A stretch of DNA of 64,000 nucleotides from Legionella saoudiensis (GTDB lineage: Bacteria > Pseudomonadota > Gammaproteobacteria > Legionellales > Legionellaceae). The notes beneath the pieces are model-generated. The model made no database searches, was not told the origin of the DNA, and saw only the letters and a list, made by a program, of their open reading frames with translations. The stretch's first letter is position 1. Each line of letters opens with the position of its first letter. Shown here piece by piece: positions 1-9,338 of the stretch. The stretch spans positions 1 through 64,000 of the forward strand of contig NZ_LN901318.1 in assembly GCF_001465875.1 (NCBI RefSeq), given 5' to 3'. The translations under genes and the position numbers were made by a program.

Positions 1-160
1 TTAGATAAATGAGAGCATTTGTTAGATTTCTAAGAGATCTCCCTTAAACACAAGAACAGTTCAGGTTCTGGGGGATTCTTAAGTGTACGCGCCGCGTACA
101 CTTAATTCCTGATTCCAAACAAGCCTCTAATCATCATTAAATTAGATCTTATTTAGTTAT
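1..160. repeat. Left copy of a tandem centromere-like repeat with parB tail remnant
   Basis: This stretch is a diverged direct repeat of positions 165-320, offset by about 163 bp. It holds a 23-bp odd-centred palindrome at 81-103 (AAGTGTACGCG-C-CGCGTACACTT). The bases after it (about 110-150) resemble the end of the parB coding sequence but carry stop codons, so the copy looks like a duplicated palindrome plus parB tail. The repeat may begin before the window. By position next to parAB it is a candidate partition site (parS); that role is inferred. Confidence 0.6.
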
Positions 161-164
161 TGGT

Positions 165-266
165 TTGGATAAATAGGAGCAACTGTTGGATTACTAAGAA
201 ATATGCCTTAAGCACAAGCACACTTCAGGTTCTGGAGGGGCTTAAGTGTACGCGGCGCGTACACTA
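165..266. repeat. Right copy of the centromere-like repeat, overlapping the parB stop
   Basis: Second copy of the repeat. Its palindrome, AGTGTACGCG-G-CGCGTACACT, lies at 245-265 and overlaps the parB stop codon at 264-266. The preceding 80 bp match the left copy closely, including a shared run TTCAGGTTCTGG. Two near-identical GC-rich palindromes directly downstream of a plasmid parAB operon are best explained as ParB binding sites. They could instead be sites for another plasmid maintenance protein. Confidence 0.55.
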
Positions 267-1199
267 CACATTATTTTCCAAATAAGCTCCTAAATAATCA
301 GTTAATGTATTTAAATCGGTCTTTTTAAGGACTGATTTTGATAAAGAAATTCGACCTTCAGTTGTTATCCTAAAAAGAACCTCTCCTTTTTGCGATTCAT
401 AAACCCGTGTAGCACTTCTATTAGTTTTAGTATTAGATAAAGATTTATCTATTAGCTTTGATATGTTTTCTGCACCCATTCCGTCTTTAATCATAGGTGC
501 TAATTTAATCACCACTTCGATATATGCATCACCTTTGAGACATATAGTTGATAAAAAAGCCGCCGTTCTTGGTTTAACCTTGCTCATATCCTCAACAGCA
601 ACCCAAACTTCCTTGGGGACTTTATTGAAAGCCATTAATTCACTCAACGAGGTTTTAGGCAAATTTAATCTACGTGCTAGTTCATTTTGAGAGATATTAA
701 GATCCTTCATTAACTTTTCATATGCTACAGCTAATGAAAAAGGAGAAAGGCTTTTCTTTTTGTTTTCACTGCTTTGGATGATCATACACCCAACTTCGTC
801 TTCATTTGTAAGTATCGCTTTTAATGTAACGCCAGCCAAAAGACAGGCTCTCCATCTTCTCTCTCCTGCTATAACCTCGTAGAGATAATCCAACGACTCT
901 ATTCTTCTTAGAATAACTGGTTGTAATTGCCCATTCATTTTTATATCGTCGGCTAACTCTTCAATATTCCCTAACTCAAATTTATTTCTATCAGCATACT
1001 TCCAATTACAGCATTTGGTAGGATCGACTTCCAAAATATCTTGCTTTGATTGATTATCTAATTCTATTTGCAGAGTGGCGATTTTATCTTTTAAAACCCT
1101 ATTCTCTTCAATTTCTTTATTAGCAATGTTCTTCCAATCAGAAGTACTATCTTTAAGAATAGCGCCGAAAACGGCTTCCTTACGTTTATCAGTTTTCAT
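264..1199 (-). CDS. parB: ParB-family partition protein
   Basis: A 311-residue ParB-type DNA-binding protein that would load on parS and work with ParA in plasmid segregation. The nuclease-like domain carries the family motif GERRWRA at about residues 112-118, which in ParB proteins forms part of the CTP pocket. A helix-turn-helix follows at about 165-195 (NELARRLNLPKTSLSEL). The N-terminus has a coiled-coil stretch at 30-52. It starts 10 bp after the parA stop, so the two are one operon on the minus strand. Its 3' end overlaps a candidate parS palindrome. Confidence 0.93.
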   Translation of the reverse strand: MKTDKRKEAVFGAILKDSTSDWKNIANKEIEENRVLKDKIATLQIELDNQSKQDILEVDPTKCCNWKYADRNKFELGNIEELADDIKMNGQLQPVILRRIESLDYLYEVIAGERRWRACLLAGVTLKAILTNEDEVGCMIIQSSENKKKSLSPFSLAVAYEKLMKDLNISQNELARRLNLPKTSLSELMAFNKVPKEVWVAVEDMSKVKPRTAAFLSTICLKGDAYIEVVIKLAPMIKDGMGAENISKLIDKSLSNTKTNRSATRVYESQKGEVLFRITTEGRISLSKSVLKKTDLNTLTDYLGAYLENNV

Positions 1200-1208
1200 A
1201 ATTCAACC

Positions 1209-2207
1209 TTATGCTTTTAAGATAAAATCTATAACATTTAAATACTCGTCAGCAACTCCTGATTTCGGTTCATAATCAACTATAGATAGAGAAATAGCAG
1301 GGCTCTTGCATTCTTTGATTTTAACACTTTTTGATATAACTGTTGGGCAAAACTCGTTTGGGTAAACTTCTTTTAGACTATTAATAATTGCACTGTCGAA
1401 TATAGACATTGGTTTCGACATAGCATTTCCCACAATAGCAGCAACTTTTAGATCATCTGCCACTTTTCTCATTTTCAGTATTTCTACCTTGTCAAAAACA
1501 TCTTGCATTCCCCAACTATCATATAAATCAATTGTAAAAGGCATAACAATTTTTGTTGTGGCAGCTAAAATTGCATCAAACCAAGGAGAATCCGTTGGAA
1601 TACCATCGCAAATAATTACATCATATTGGCTTTTATAAACTTGAATCTTTTCCTTTAATCTAAATAGCAAATCTTGAGGAGGGATAGCATCGAGAACCCC
1701 TCTTAATTCCTTACCAGTAGCAATAACATCAAGATTATCATTATATTTAAACGGCTCACCAATTTTTCCCATAAGTAAATCACTAGTTGATAATCCAATA
1801 TTCGATGGTGATTTTACTAAAGATAAACTTAAATGGCCTTGAGGATCTAAATCGATAGCCAAAACCCGCTTTCTGTACGTGTTAGCAAGTATAAGAGCAA
1901 AGTTAAAAGCCTGTGTAGTTTTTCCTACACCGCCCTTATTAGTAATAATACTCCAAACTTCAGCGAATTTTAAAACAGTATCATTAACTTCAGAGCTCTT
2001 CCCATGTTGACTCCAAGATTCAAGAAGTCTTAACGCTTGAATAGGAGCTTTCGTATAGTATTTTTGCTCCTTTCCCATCATCCACTTTTTTATAGTATTA
2101 ACAGAATAACCGGTAATTTCAGAAATATCAGAATGCTTCATTAGATGCAGTTCTTTTATTTTTTTTATTCTGTCATTAGTATCCGTATCGTCTATCATCG
2201 CTGTCAT
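1209..2207 (-). CDS. parA: ParA-family partition ATPase (type Ia, with N-terminal HTH)
   Basis: ParA/MinD-type Walker ATPase that would drive plasmid partition together with the downstream ParB. The deviant Walker A motif KGGVGKTT is clear, and VLAIDLDPQGHLSLSL forms the next ATPase motif. The N-terminus has an HTH (ISEITGYSVNTIKKWM), the arrangement seen in type Ia ParA proteins that repress their own operon. I chose the ATG at 2207 because GAGG lies about 8 bases upstream; an in-frame ATG at 2234 and a TTG at 2240 are alternatives. The divergent intergenic region carries GTTC/GAAC inverted repeats that could be its operator. Confidence 0.93.
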   Translation of the reverse strand: MTAMIDDTDTNDRIKKIKELHLMKHSDISEITGYSVNTIKKWMMGKEQKYYTKAPIQALRLLESWSQHGKSSEVNDTVLKFAEVWSIITNKGGVGKTTQAFNFALILANTYRKRVLAIDLDPQGHLSLSLVKSPSNIGLSTSDLLMGKIGEPFKYNDNLDVIATGKELRGVLDAIPPQDLLFRLKEKIQVYKSQYDVIICDGIPTDSPWFDAILAATTKIVMPFTIDLYDSWGMQDVFDKVEILKMRKVADDLKVAAIVGNAMSKPMSIFDSAIINSLKEVYPNEFCPTVISKSVKIKECKSPAISLSIVDYEPKSGVADEYLNVIDFILKA

Positions 2208-2281
2208 ATTCAGATCCTCATATTTTTTGGTCATTTTCAATCCATTTAGACATATTTAAGGCCTGTCTAAAGCCAAAAAAG

Positions 2282-2359
2282 GTTCTAACGAATGAACATA
2301 ATAGTTCTTTTAAGGAACTGAATCAACGATATTGACATAGAAAGTTCTATTAAGATAAT
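2282..2359 (+). promoter_or_regulatory. Divergent parAB / replication-operon promoter with GTTC/GAAC inverted repeats
   Basis: A sigma-70-like promoter faces right: TTGACA at 2332-2337, a 16-bp spacer and GATAAT at 2354-2359, ahead of the gene at 2381. Two inverted repeats sit upstream (GTTC-N8-GAAC at 2282-2297 and AGTTC-N7-GAACT at 2303-2319), and a third GTTC half-site lies inside the spacer. The layout suits autoregulation by ParA or by the replication protein; which protein binds is not known. Confidence 0.6.
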
Positions 2360-2380
2360 ATCTAAGCTAGAAAAAGAAAA

Positions 2381-2584
2381 ATGTTACTTGGGAAATTAGA
2401 TAAGAAAAAAACAAAGAATTATGAGAAAAAGTTACGGAGAGCGCCAACTCCCCATAACTTTAAAATTTATTTAGCTTGGAACGAAGCCAAACACCAAAAA
2501 TTTAAAAAGGAATTCGAAGTTCCATCGAAATTTTTGGATCCATCCATTTATTATTTTAGCTTCGTTCCCCAAAAAAAACAATAA
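2381..2584 (+). CDS. Small basic protein of unknown function
   Basis: A 67-residue lysine-rich protein, first gene behind the strong rightward promoter at 2332-2359. No family is recognised. The following gene starts 16 bp downstream, so both are likely co-transcribed. The ribosome binding site is only a purine-rich stretch (GAAAAAGAAAA). Its place between parAB and the putative replication protein suggests a copy-control or replication accessory role, which is inference. Confidence 0.5.
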   Translation: MLLGKLDKKKTKNYEKKLRRAPTPHNFKIYLAWNEAKHQKFKKEFEVPSKFLDPSIYYFSFVPQKKQ

Positions 2585-2600
2585 GATAAGGATATTATCT

Positions 2601-3797
2601 ATGGGGAACCTTTGTTCTATTTTTCATACGAGATTCAAAAATCTCATAAAGATCATTCCGTGTGCGCGAAAAGCGCAATTGATGGATTACATTCTTCTAG
2701 GCTGGCAAAAAAGTACATATACACTCAAGAATTCGGACAAAAAGTGGTTTATGAAACCTCATGACGAAATTGTTGAAGAAACTCAAATAAAACTCAGTAC
2801 CCTAAGAGAATACCTAAAAGAATTCGAAAAAGAGGGGTTTATAGAGCGACGTCAAGCCCGATACAATAGAAAAAACAGTAACGGTGAATATTATGTAACG
2901 ATGGGTGGTTATATCCATATAACAGATAAGTTTATTGATTTAATCAAAGCCGATCCAATAAACAGCCCCAAAACATCTCAAGATCGCCAAGTAAAAAACG
3001 TTAAATCACAAATGCAAAGGGATGATAAAAAACCAAATAGTACAGATTTTGATAATAAACAGATAATTGATTCTCTTAAAACTGGAGAATCATATATAAG
3101 AGATCTTCGTAATACTTTTAATAATAATATTAAGTTTAAAAAACTTTTTCTTTCTGTGGAAAACTCGACTTTAGAAAAACTGATTAGTCAGTACGAGTCA
3201 ATTCAAAATTATGTAGATACAGAAATCAAAGAAGAAATACCGGATGAAATAAGGAAAACGCTTTTAGGAACCTTTTTTAATTTAACATTCGAGCATAAAA
3301 AGCAGCTTTCGTCTCCGCAACAAGTTGCTGCGGAATATTTGTTCTCATTAATCAATACAACATATTGCTTGCCCCAGGTAAATGACTTTAAACATCGGAA
3401 TAATATTCTTGCTAAAAAATTACGTTCTAATCAGTGGAAAACTCCAAAAGGGTTTTATACGCATTTTTATCTTGGCCAAAACTTTAAAGACAAACAACAA
3501 ATGCGAGATAAGAAATGGCAAGAACAAAAAGAGCGAGAAATGAATCCATCTAATGACCTTAATTTGACGAAAAAAAATAAGAAGTTAATGCATATTGAAG
3601 CGCAAATCGTGGAAAAAGGCGCTTTGATAGAAACGCTTACAGAGAGTATTTATCAGCAAACAGATGAAGATCATACGTTGTTTATTCGACAACAAATTGT
3701 AACGTTGAAACAGGAGTTAAGCGTTTTATACGATGAGCAATGGATTATTGAAAAAGAGCTGGAAAACGAAGAAAACACAATGAAATGCTGCGCGTGA
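2601..3797 (+). CDS. Putative plasmid replication initiator (winged-helix protein)
   Basis: A 398-residue protein with a strong SD (AAGGATATTATCTATG). Residues 50-90 look like a winged helix: KPHDEIVEETQIKLSTLREY followed by a recognition-helix-like LKEFEKEGFIERRQARY and a wing. The C-terminal 90 residues form a lysine- and glutamate-rich coiled coil. Divergent orientation from parAB and the plasmid context make a replication initiator the most likely role. No catalytic motif is visible, and it could also be another DNA-binding plasmid maintenance protein. Confidence 0.5.
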   Translation: MGNLCSIFHTRFKNLIKIIPCARKAQLMDYILLGWQKSTYTLKNSDKKWFMKPHDEIVEETQIKLSTLREYLKEFEKEGFIERRQARYNRKNSNGEYYVTMGGYIHITDKFIDLIKADPINSPKTSQDRQVKNVKSQMQRDDKKPNSTDFDNKQIIDSLKTGESYIRDLRNTFNNNIKFKKLFLSVENSTLEKLISQYESIQNYVDTEIKEEIPDEIRKTLLGTFFNLTFEHKKQLSSPQQVAAEYLFSLINTTYCLPQVNDFKHRNNILAKKLRSNQWKTPKGFYTHFYLGQNFKDKQQMRDKKWQEQKEREMNPSNDLNLTKKNKKLMHIEAQIVEKGALIETLTESIYQQTDEDHTLFIRQQIVTLKQELSVLYDEQWIIEKELENEENTMKCCA

Positions 3798-3864
3798 TCT
3801 TTAATTAAGCATATTGTGTAATTTGTTCTATAATTTTCTAAGAAGGAACTTATGGAACATACAG

Positions 3865-5682
3865 ATGGCAGTCTCTAGAGTACAGACGGAACAACAAAAA
3901 GAGGTGCACTATTTTGGTGAGCCTTTGTCTTTAAATGAACTTGAGCGTAGACCTCATCTGCATTTTCTGGCTTCGTCAATTAGAGAAACGCTTCATGCGA
4001 ACAAAACAGAACGAGATAAAGAGTTTCTAAGAAAAGTTGCCTATGAAGCTTTTGTGGAATTATGCAACAGAGATATTTTCTTTTTTCTCAAAATCACCCA
4101 GCAATATTATTTGCTCAGTAAGTTATTTGAGGAGGTGTTGGGAACAAAAGAAAAATGGGCGCAGTTTGTTGATGAGTTGAAGCACCACTATCATCAACAA
4201 CAAATGAATCAAGAGGGGCAGTTTATTTCCAAAAACCCTGTAGTAGACAGGCCTCTTCCATCTGTTTTATACGTTCCTCCGTCTGCATTTTCATGGAATG
4301 AACCTGATCCAAGCTGGTCTAATTTCCAAAAATGGCAACATTATGAAAATGAATTAAAACGTATAACAAATAATTATCATCAGCAAAAAGCAGCTATTTA
4401 TCAAGAAGCTGTTGAAGACGATATTAAGCTTGTTGATAATGTGTTCGCTAAATTGAAAAAGGGTAGTCCCGAACATAATGATGTTAAAGCATTAAAAGAC
4501 GAATTTAATATTAGAGTGAAAGAGCTCAAATCTCGAAATTTATATCATGCAAACGGAGGCCTAGACTCGGTCGCCGTTGAGCAGTATGAGCGCGATTGGG
4601 TGCGCATGCATAATGACATGAGTGAAGGGCTTAAAAAATGCTGTAAAAAACATCCGCACAGTACAGAACTACAAGAGGCGTATGTTGAGCACCAAGCTCG
4701 ACATCAGGGTTTAAAATCGAAAGTAAATAAGCTTGATGCTGAGTTCGAACAAGCACGATCTGAATTAAGTGAAAAACTCAAAGAATGCAGAACAGCATGT
4801 AAAGATGAGGTTGATGAACAACTTAAAGAAATCGTCCAGGTAATAGACGAGACTGATTTGTCAGGGCTATCTGATTCTGAAAAAAATAACTTATTTCAAC
4901 TGAGAAATGCTATTAATGTTCATCGAAAGCAGTTGGCTTCAGCGACTAGCTCAGAACAATGCAACACGATACTTAGTCGTATCTCAGATCAACTTAAAGA
5001 GAACGTTCCCTTTTTACCAGACTCATTAAAAGATAAAGTCCAACCCCTTGCGGCTCAATTAGAGGGGCTTACAGTCCTGGATGATTCAACTGTAGCGAAG
5101 CAGGCATCTCATACCGAAGCATCTGATTTGCAACACTCTTCTTTTACTCTTAATACATCAGAACACGAAGCGAATGAAGTTGTTATTGATGAGGTTGATT
5201 TAGGACTGGATGAAGTAATCAAGAGCAATGAAGAGGTGGAAGAATTACCTCAGGAAAACCCGTCTGATCGACATTTGACAAATGACAATGAAAAAATGCG
5301 CCTGTTTAAAGACCTTAAAGCGCAAAACATGGAACAACGTGAACAACTCAATGGAGAGGCAAACCCTATAAAGAAGGATAATAATCCACTAAGTGAGTTG
5401 TTTGCTTTAATTAACGAGAAAATTAAAATTAGTGAAAATACAAATTCTTCCGAAGCCATCGTAAACACGCGCGATGACATCAAAGAACTCATTAATGAAA
5501 TTTCCAATAATCCCGAAAAAGCCCAGGAAAAGATGGATGAGCTGTACGATAAAATTAGTGCGTCTCAAGGTGTATTTCCTAAAGTACAACCGGTACTTGA
5601 TGAGTTAGATGCAGCTCGAGACGCATTAGAGGACTATTTAGCCAATAAGGAAGAGGAATCGGTTACAATATCACCAAAATGA
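3865..5682 (+). CDS. Large coiled-coil protein of unknown function
   Basis: About 605 residues, hydrophilic and rich in Glu, Lys and Gln, with long predicted coiled-coil stretches over the middle and C-terminal thirds and no signal peptide or membrane segment. I place the start at the ATG at 3865 (MAVSRVQTEQ); an upstream in-frame start at 3814 would add 17 hydrophobic residues with no SD. It follows the putative replication gene by 67 bp. Large coiled-coil proteins are common among Legionella effectors, but nothing here proves secretion. Confidence 0.6.
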   Translation: MAVSRVQTEQQKEVHYFGEPLSLNELERRPHLHFLASSIRETLHANKTERDKEFLRKVAYEAFVELCNRDIFFFLKITQQYYLLSKLFEEVLGTKEKWAQFVDELKHHYHQQQMNQEGQFISKNPVVDRPLPSVLYVPPSAFSWNEPDPSWSNFQKWQHYENELKRITNNYHQQKAAIYQEAVEDDIKLVDNVFAKLKKGSPEHNDVKALKDEFNIRVKELKSRNLYHANGGLDSVAVEQYERDWVRMHNDMSEGLKKCCKKHPHSTELQEAYVEHQARHQGLKSKVNKLDAEFEQARSELSEKLKECRTACKDEVDEQLKEIVQVIDETDLSGLSDSEKNNLFQLRNAINVHRKQLASATSSEQCNTILSRISDQLKENVPFLPDSLKDKVQPLAAQLEGLTVLDDSTVAKQASHTEASDLQHSSFTLNTSEHEANEVVIDEVDLGLDEVIKSNEEVEELPQENPSDRHLTNDNEKMRLFKDLKAQNMEQREQLNGEANPIKKDNNPLSELFALINEKIKISENTNSSEAIVNTRDDIKELINEISNNPEKAQEKMDELYDKISASQGVFPKVQPVLDELDAARDALEDYLANKEEESVTISPK

Positions 5683-5761
5683 AAAAATATTCAATTTTAG
5701 GGATAAATTAGTATATACTGCGCAAAATTTGAGATTATTAACGTTTTATTAAGGAGCGACA

Positions 5762-6628
5762 ATGCCTACTCCCGCTGATGTGTTCAAAGCCTATGATGAT
5801 AAAAAATATGAGGAAGTCATCGAATTATTAAAAAAAGATTCAACGCTGGTCAATGCGTATTCTGAAAAGTACCAATCTTCTTTATTCCAGCTTAGCTTGT
5901 TGAGAGGGGCGGTTGAAGAAGATTCTCAAGCACTGCTTAAGAGCCTGGTGACCCATCCACAGTTGGATTTTTCTCTTAAAAGTAGTGATGGCGTAGCGTT
6001 AATTACCAATAGCGATGCTCTTATTAGTTCGGAGCGAATTGATTTGCTTAAAGCAGCATTAAAAGATCCAATGAACATTAATCCGACCCTCATCGAAGGG
6101 GATGGACAATTAACGTACCAACTCGCAGTTGACCAGTTGAAGTTAACACAGGAAAATCTTGCCCGCTTGGAGCGCAGACGGCCTGATTCAAGTGCGTGTA
6201 TCAGGTCAAGGGAAGCGGTTGCCACCTTTACGGAGGTGGTTTCTTTGGTGCGTGATGCAACGATACTCCATGCTTTAGCACAGGATGATGTGACCTTATT
6301 GAATAAACTGGAACTCGTAGGAGGGGAGCCTACTGCCAGCATGGGCGCGTTGGGCGGTGAAAAACCACTTAATTTTTTAGTTACACGAGATAAAACGAAT
6401 ATTAGAGGCTGGCTTAAAGAGCGTTCAGAAGCTAATGATCAAAGGATGAGGAATAATCCAAACTCGTTTTATAATCGTGGACTGAAGGCCTCCCAATTAG
6501 AAAATAAACTAGCGCTTCTTGAGAAAGACTACTTAGAGAAAAAAGTAGGTGTGATTAAAGAAGGGATTGAGAACGAATCCCAAACACTTGCATCTCTGAA
6601 TAGTCAAGGAACCTCAATTAGGAAATAA
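5762..6628 (+). CDS. Ankyrin-like repeat protein of unknown function
   Basis: A 288-residue protein with SD AAGGAG eight bases before the ATG. A likely -10 (TATACT, about 5713) lies upstream. The first 120 residues suggest degenerate ankyrin-type helix pairs (YEEVIELLKKDSTLVNAY, LLKSLVTHPQLDFSLKSSDG, IDLLKAALKDPMNINPTL). The C-terminal 70 residues are a charged helix. A terminator-like hairpin follows. Ankyrin-like proteins act by protein binding; the partner is unknown. Confidence 0.55.
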   Translation: MPTPADVFKAYDDKKYEEVIELLKKDSTLVNAYSEKYQSSLFQLSLLRGAVEEDSQALLKSLVTHPQLDFSLKSSDGVALITNSDALISSERIDLLKAALKDPMNINPTLIEGDGQLTYQLAVDQLKLTQENLARLERRRPDSSACIRSREAVATFTEVVSLVRDATILHALAQDDVTLLNKLELVGGEPTASMGALGGEKPLNFLVTRDKTNIRGWLKERSEANDQRMRNNPNSFYNRGLKASQLENKLALLEKDYLEKKVGVIKEGIENESQTLASLNSQGTSIRK

Positions 6629-6655
6629 GTGCGAAACCCACTTTTTTAGTCTCTC

Positions 6656-6692
6656 AAAAAGCTTTTAAGAAGCCCTTTCTTAAAGGCTTTTT
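6656..6692 (+). terminator. Rho-independent terminator
   Basis: A long hairpin (AAAAAGCTTTTAAGAA, loop GCCC, TTTCTTAAAGGCTTTTT) lies 28 bp after the stop of the ankyrin-like gene and ends in five T. It should end transcription from the 5.8-6.6 kb gene. The reverse complement also ends in T, so it may act in both directions. Confidence 0.75.
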
Positions 6693-6806
6693 GTGCATTA
6701 TTCCGTGCTGGCGGTATCTTTTGTGTGAAAAAAATTCGTTTGTTGCGCATGGTGTTGGTCAATGGGTCTAAACTATAAGGAGTTAGGGACAATCTAATGG
6801 ATTATT

Positions 6807-9338
6807 ATGATGTTTTTAAACGAATTACAGCGTCGAAGACACTCTCAAGCCGGATTAATCCCCCAAAAAATATGGAAACGTTATTTTAAACAGCAATTAA
6901 CTCGAAGTGAAATTCAGTTAATGACAACGATGCCTCAACGCATTCATTTTCATTCGATGAAATGGCGCAAAAAGACGGTTTATTTATGTTTGTTATCTGC
7001 CTACCCCAAAATTGAACCCTCGGTGTTTTTCAACATCGTTGAATGGAATCATGAAAGTATTCTTTTCGCGTTGAAGGCTATCTGTTTAATGAATCGCCTG
7101 GATCTTTTGAGCTACTTTGCGACTCATCATCCTGATGAATTCCAGAATCAGATGGAGTGTGATCATTTTAGTCTTGTGCGTGAAGCAGTATCTGAGTATT
7201 CATTAAAAATTATTTGTTCTCTCTTTACCCTATTTAAAGGGGATGTGGAGCCTATATTACAAGCGCATGGATATCAGGTATTTGTTTTATGTGGTTGGCG
7301 TTCCGAATTTAAAATAAGATTGTTTGATTTTTTATTGGCTTTAAAACCGATTGAATTCAGTAAGATTCCTATAAAAAATAGGTTTTGGATTTTTAATCGA
7401 GCACTCATTAATAACAATGAGCCATTAGTTCATAGAATACTGGCTTTATGGCCTCAAGGGGCGGAGCTTTTGTTACGTAAGTCTAATTATGAAGCTTATA
7501 TGAACGTGGTTACATCCAAAAATCTTACGCTGTTACGTTATTTATTTTCTCTAAATTATTGTTCCAAGGATGAAGTAGTTCGCCATAATAATCATGCAAT
7601 CATTCATCATGCAGTGAAAAAAGGTAATCTACGAATTGTAAATGAGTTATGTGAGCATTTGAGCCGCGAGGAGATGGAGCGCCTTATTCGAGAAAATGAG
7701 TACGAAATAGTGTTTTTGGCTGCAAGTTACGGTCGTGTGCGGATTTTTAATCAATTTTTTAAACATATTTCCAAGCAAGAAAATCCAAAAATTGAAGCCC
7801 GATTATTTAAGACATTTATCAGTGCTGCTTCTAAGGGAAAAGTCCCCATGCTGGTCCGATTAATGTCCTGTTTTCCCTCGCATTGTGAGGCGATGAATGC
7901 TGCAGAAGATTATGCGGCATTTAGAAAAGCAGCACAGCACGGGCAGTTACCCGTTCTTGAATTTTTATCGAATAAATTTCCGCAAAAAACTCATGAGATG
8001 ATACGAAGTGATAATTTTTATGCGTTTCGAAATGTGCCATTTTTGGGGGCTCGGTCAGTAGTTAAGTTTTTAGTACGCAGTTATCCTCAAATAACTCCGT
8101 GGATGATTGCCGCCAATGAGTTTGAAGTGTTAATTAATGCGTGCCATTCGCAAGATGTTACCCTGGTAAAATGGTTGGCTTCGCAAATACCTGGTCGTTC
8201 CAATCGATGGGTTTTCGCCCACGAGGGAATGCCTTTGTTACATGCCTTGGCGCGTGCCAATTTTCCCTTAATCAAGTTTTTAATGACTTTATTAGGAGAT
8301 GATGTAAGTGATTTTCTAATGGGGATCACTCCGAATAAATTAGTTTCAAATATTACAGATGTCCGTGTTTTAAAATACATTATATCGGTTTGTCCTGAAC
8401 TTAAAGACAGGCTTGTTTTTTCTTCTGAATATAATTTATTTGAACATGCAATTAGATCTTTATATATGGGTATTGTGGAGTATATAGTTCACGAGTACGC
8501 GGATCAGTTATGGGATATAATCGAAACCAAAAAATACAGCATTGTATTTTCCCTCATCAAATACAATAAAGATGCTTCGGTGGTGCGTTTATTTAGTAAA
8601 GTCATCCCTCATTTCAACAGGATAATATGTTTTACTGATATGTTAGCTGATGTGGCCTTATATTCCGAGAATCCTACCTTTTTTAATTATTTGATTAATG
8701 GACTTTCGCTTCAACAAATTCACGAGTTGTTATTGGATCAAGATTTTATGATTTTTCGAGCGGCAATTAAAAATGGAAATCTCGATATAATTAGACGCAT
8801 CGATCAGTTGACCCCGATGACACCTCAGGAACTCATTGAGGGCGATGCCACGCTAATCCATGCGGCGATAGCGAACAAAAATCTTGAATTATTGGAGTTT
8901 TTATTAAGCCGTTGTCATGCTCAAGAAACAAAAACAATTTTTCATAAGTCCAAAAAAAGAAATGCTCGGTTTTTGCTTCGGATAAGACGGATGGAAATTG
9001 AAGAGGCATCAATTATTTTTAATGCGGAGTCGTTATTTCTTGATCCCGCTCAATTAACCATCAAAGAAAAACTTAATTTGGTGTTCAGTAGTATTGTCAT
9101 GGGTTATGTGTTCATTGCAAAAACCATGGCGTATCAACTATTCGGTAATAAATATTTTTATTGCAAGATGCTCTTGGAGCTTGCTCAATCAAAGCCCAAT
9201 GCCTCAGTGCTCCTTCCATGTCTTGTGGATTTTTTAAGAACTCGCATCGGTCTATCAGAGGAGCAACTTCAATGTTACCTAACTCAACAAAGCTTTGTTG
9301 TGTCTCGTGATAGGGGTTTAAAACGATTGGCCCGTTAG
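6807..9338 (+). CDS. Large ankyrin-repeat-like protein, possible effector
   Basis: An 843-residue protein built of many degenerate helical repeats of about 33-40 residues. Typical units are HAVKKGNLRIVNELCEHL, AAQHGQLPVLEFLSNKF, AAIKNGNLDIIRRIDQL and HAAIANKNLELLEFLLSRC, which match the ankyrin pattern (A..G.L.LL..L). There is no signal peptide; a weakly hydrophobic segment near the C-terminus (YVFIAKTMAYQLF) is not a clear membrane helix. In Legionella many ankyrin proteins are type IV secretion substrates, but secretion is not shown here. A short out-of-frame ATG at 6797 lies nearer the AAGGAG at 6778. Confidence 0.7.
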   Translation: MMFLNELQRRRHSQAGLIPQKIWKRYFKQQLTRSEIQLMTTMPQRIHFHSMKWRKKTVYLCLLSAYPKIEPSVFFNIVEWNHESILFALKAICLMNRLDLLSYFATHHPDEFQNQMECDHFSLVREAVSEYSLKIICSLFTLFKGDVEPILQAHGYQVFVLCGWRSEFKIRLFDFLLALKPIEFSKIPIKNRFWIFNRALINNNEPLVHRILALWPQGAELLLRKSNYEAYMNVVTSKNLTLLRYLFSLNYCSKDEVVRHNNHAIIHHAVKKGNLRIVNELCEHLSREEMERLIRENEYEIVFLAASYGRVRIFNQFFKHISKQENPKIEARLFKTFISAASKGKVPMLVRLMSCFPSHCEAMNAAEDYAAFRKAAQHGQLPVLEFLSNKFPQKTHEMIRSDNFYAFRNVPFLGARSVVKFLVRSYPQITPWMIAANEFEVLINACHSQDVTLVKWLASQIPGRSNRWVFAHEGMPLLHALARANFPLIKFLMTLLGDDVSDFLMGITPNKLVSNITDVRVLKYIISVCPELKDRLVFSSEYNLFEHAIRSLYMGIVEYIVHEYADQLWDIIETKKYSIVFSLIKYNKDASVVRLFSKVIPHFNRIICFTDMLADVALYSENPTFFNYLINGLSLQQIHELLLDQDFMIFRAAIKNGNLDIIRRIDQLTPMTPQELIEGDATLIHAAIANKNLELLEFLLSRCHAQETKTIFHKSKKRNARFLLRIRRMEIEEASIIFNAESLFLDPAQLTIKEKLNLVFSSIVMGYVFIAKTMAYQLFGNKYFYCKMLLELAQSKPNASVLLPCLVDFLRTRIGLSEEQLQCYLTQQSFVVSRDRGLKRLAR

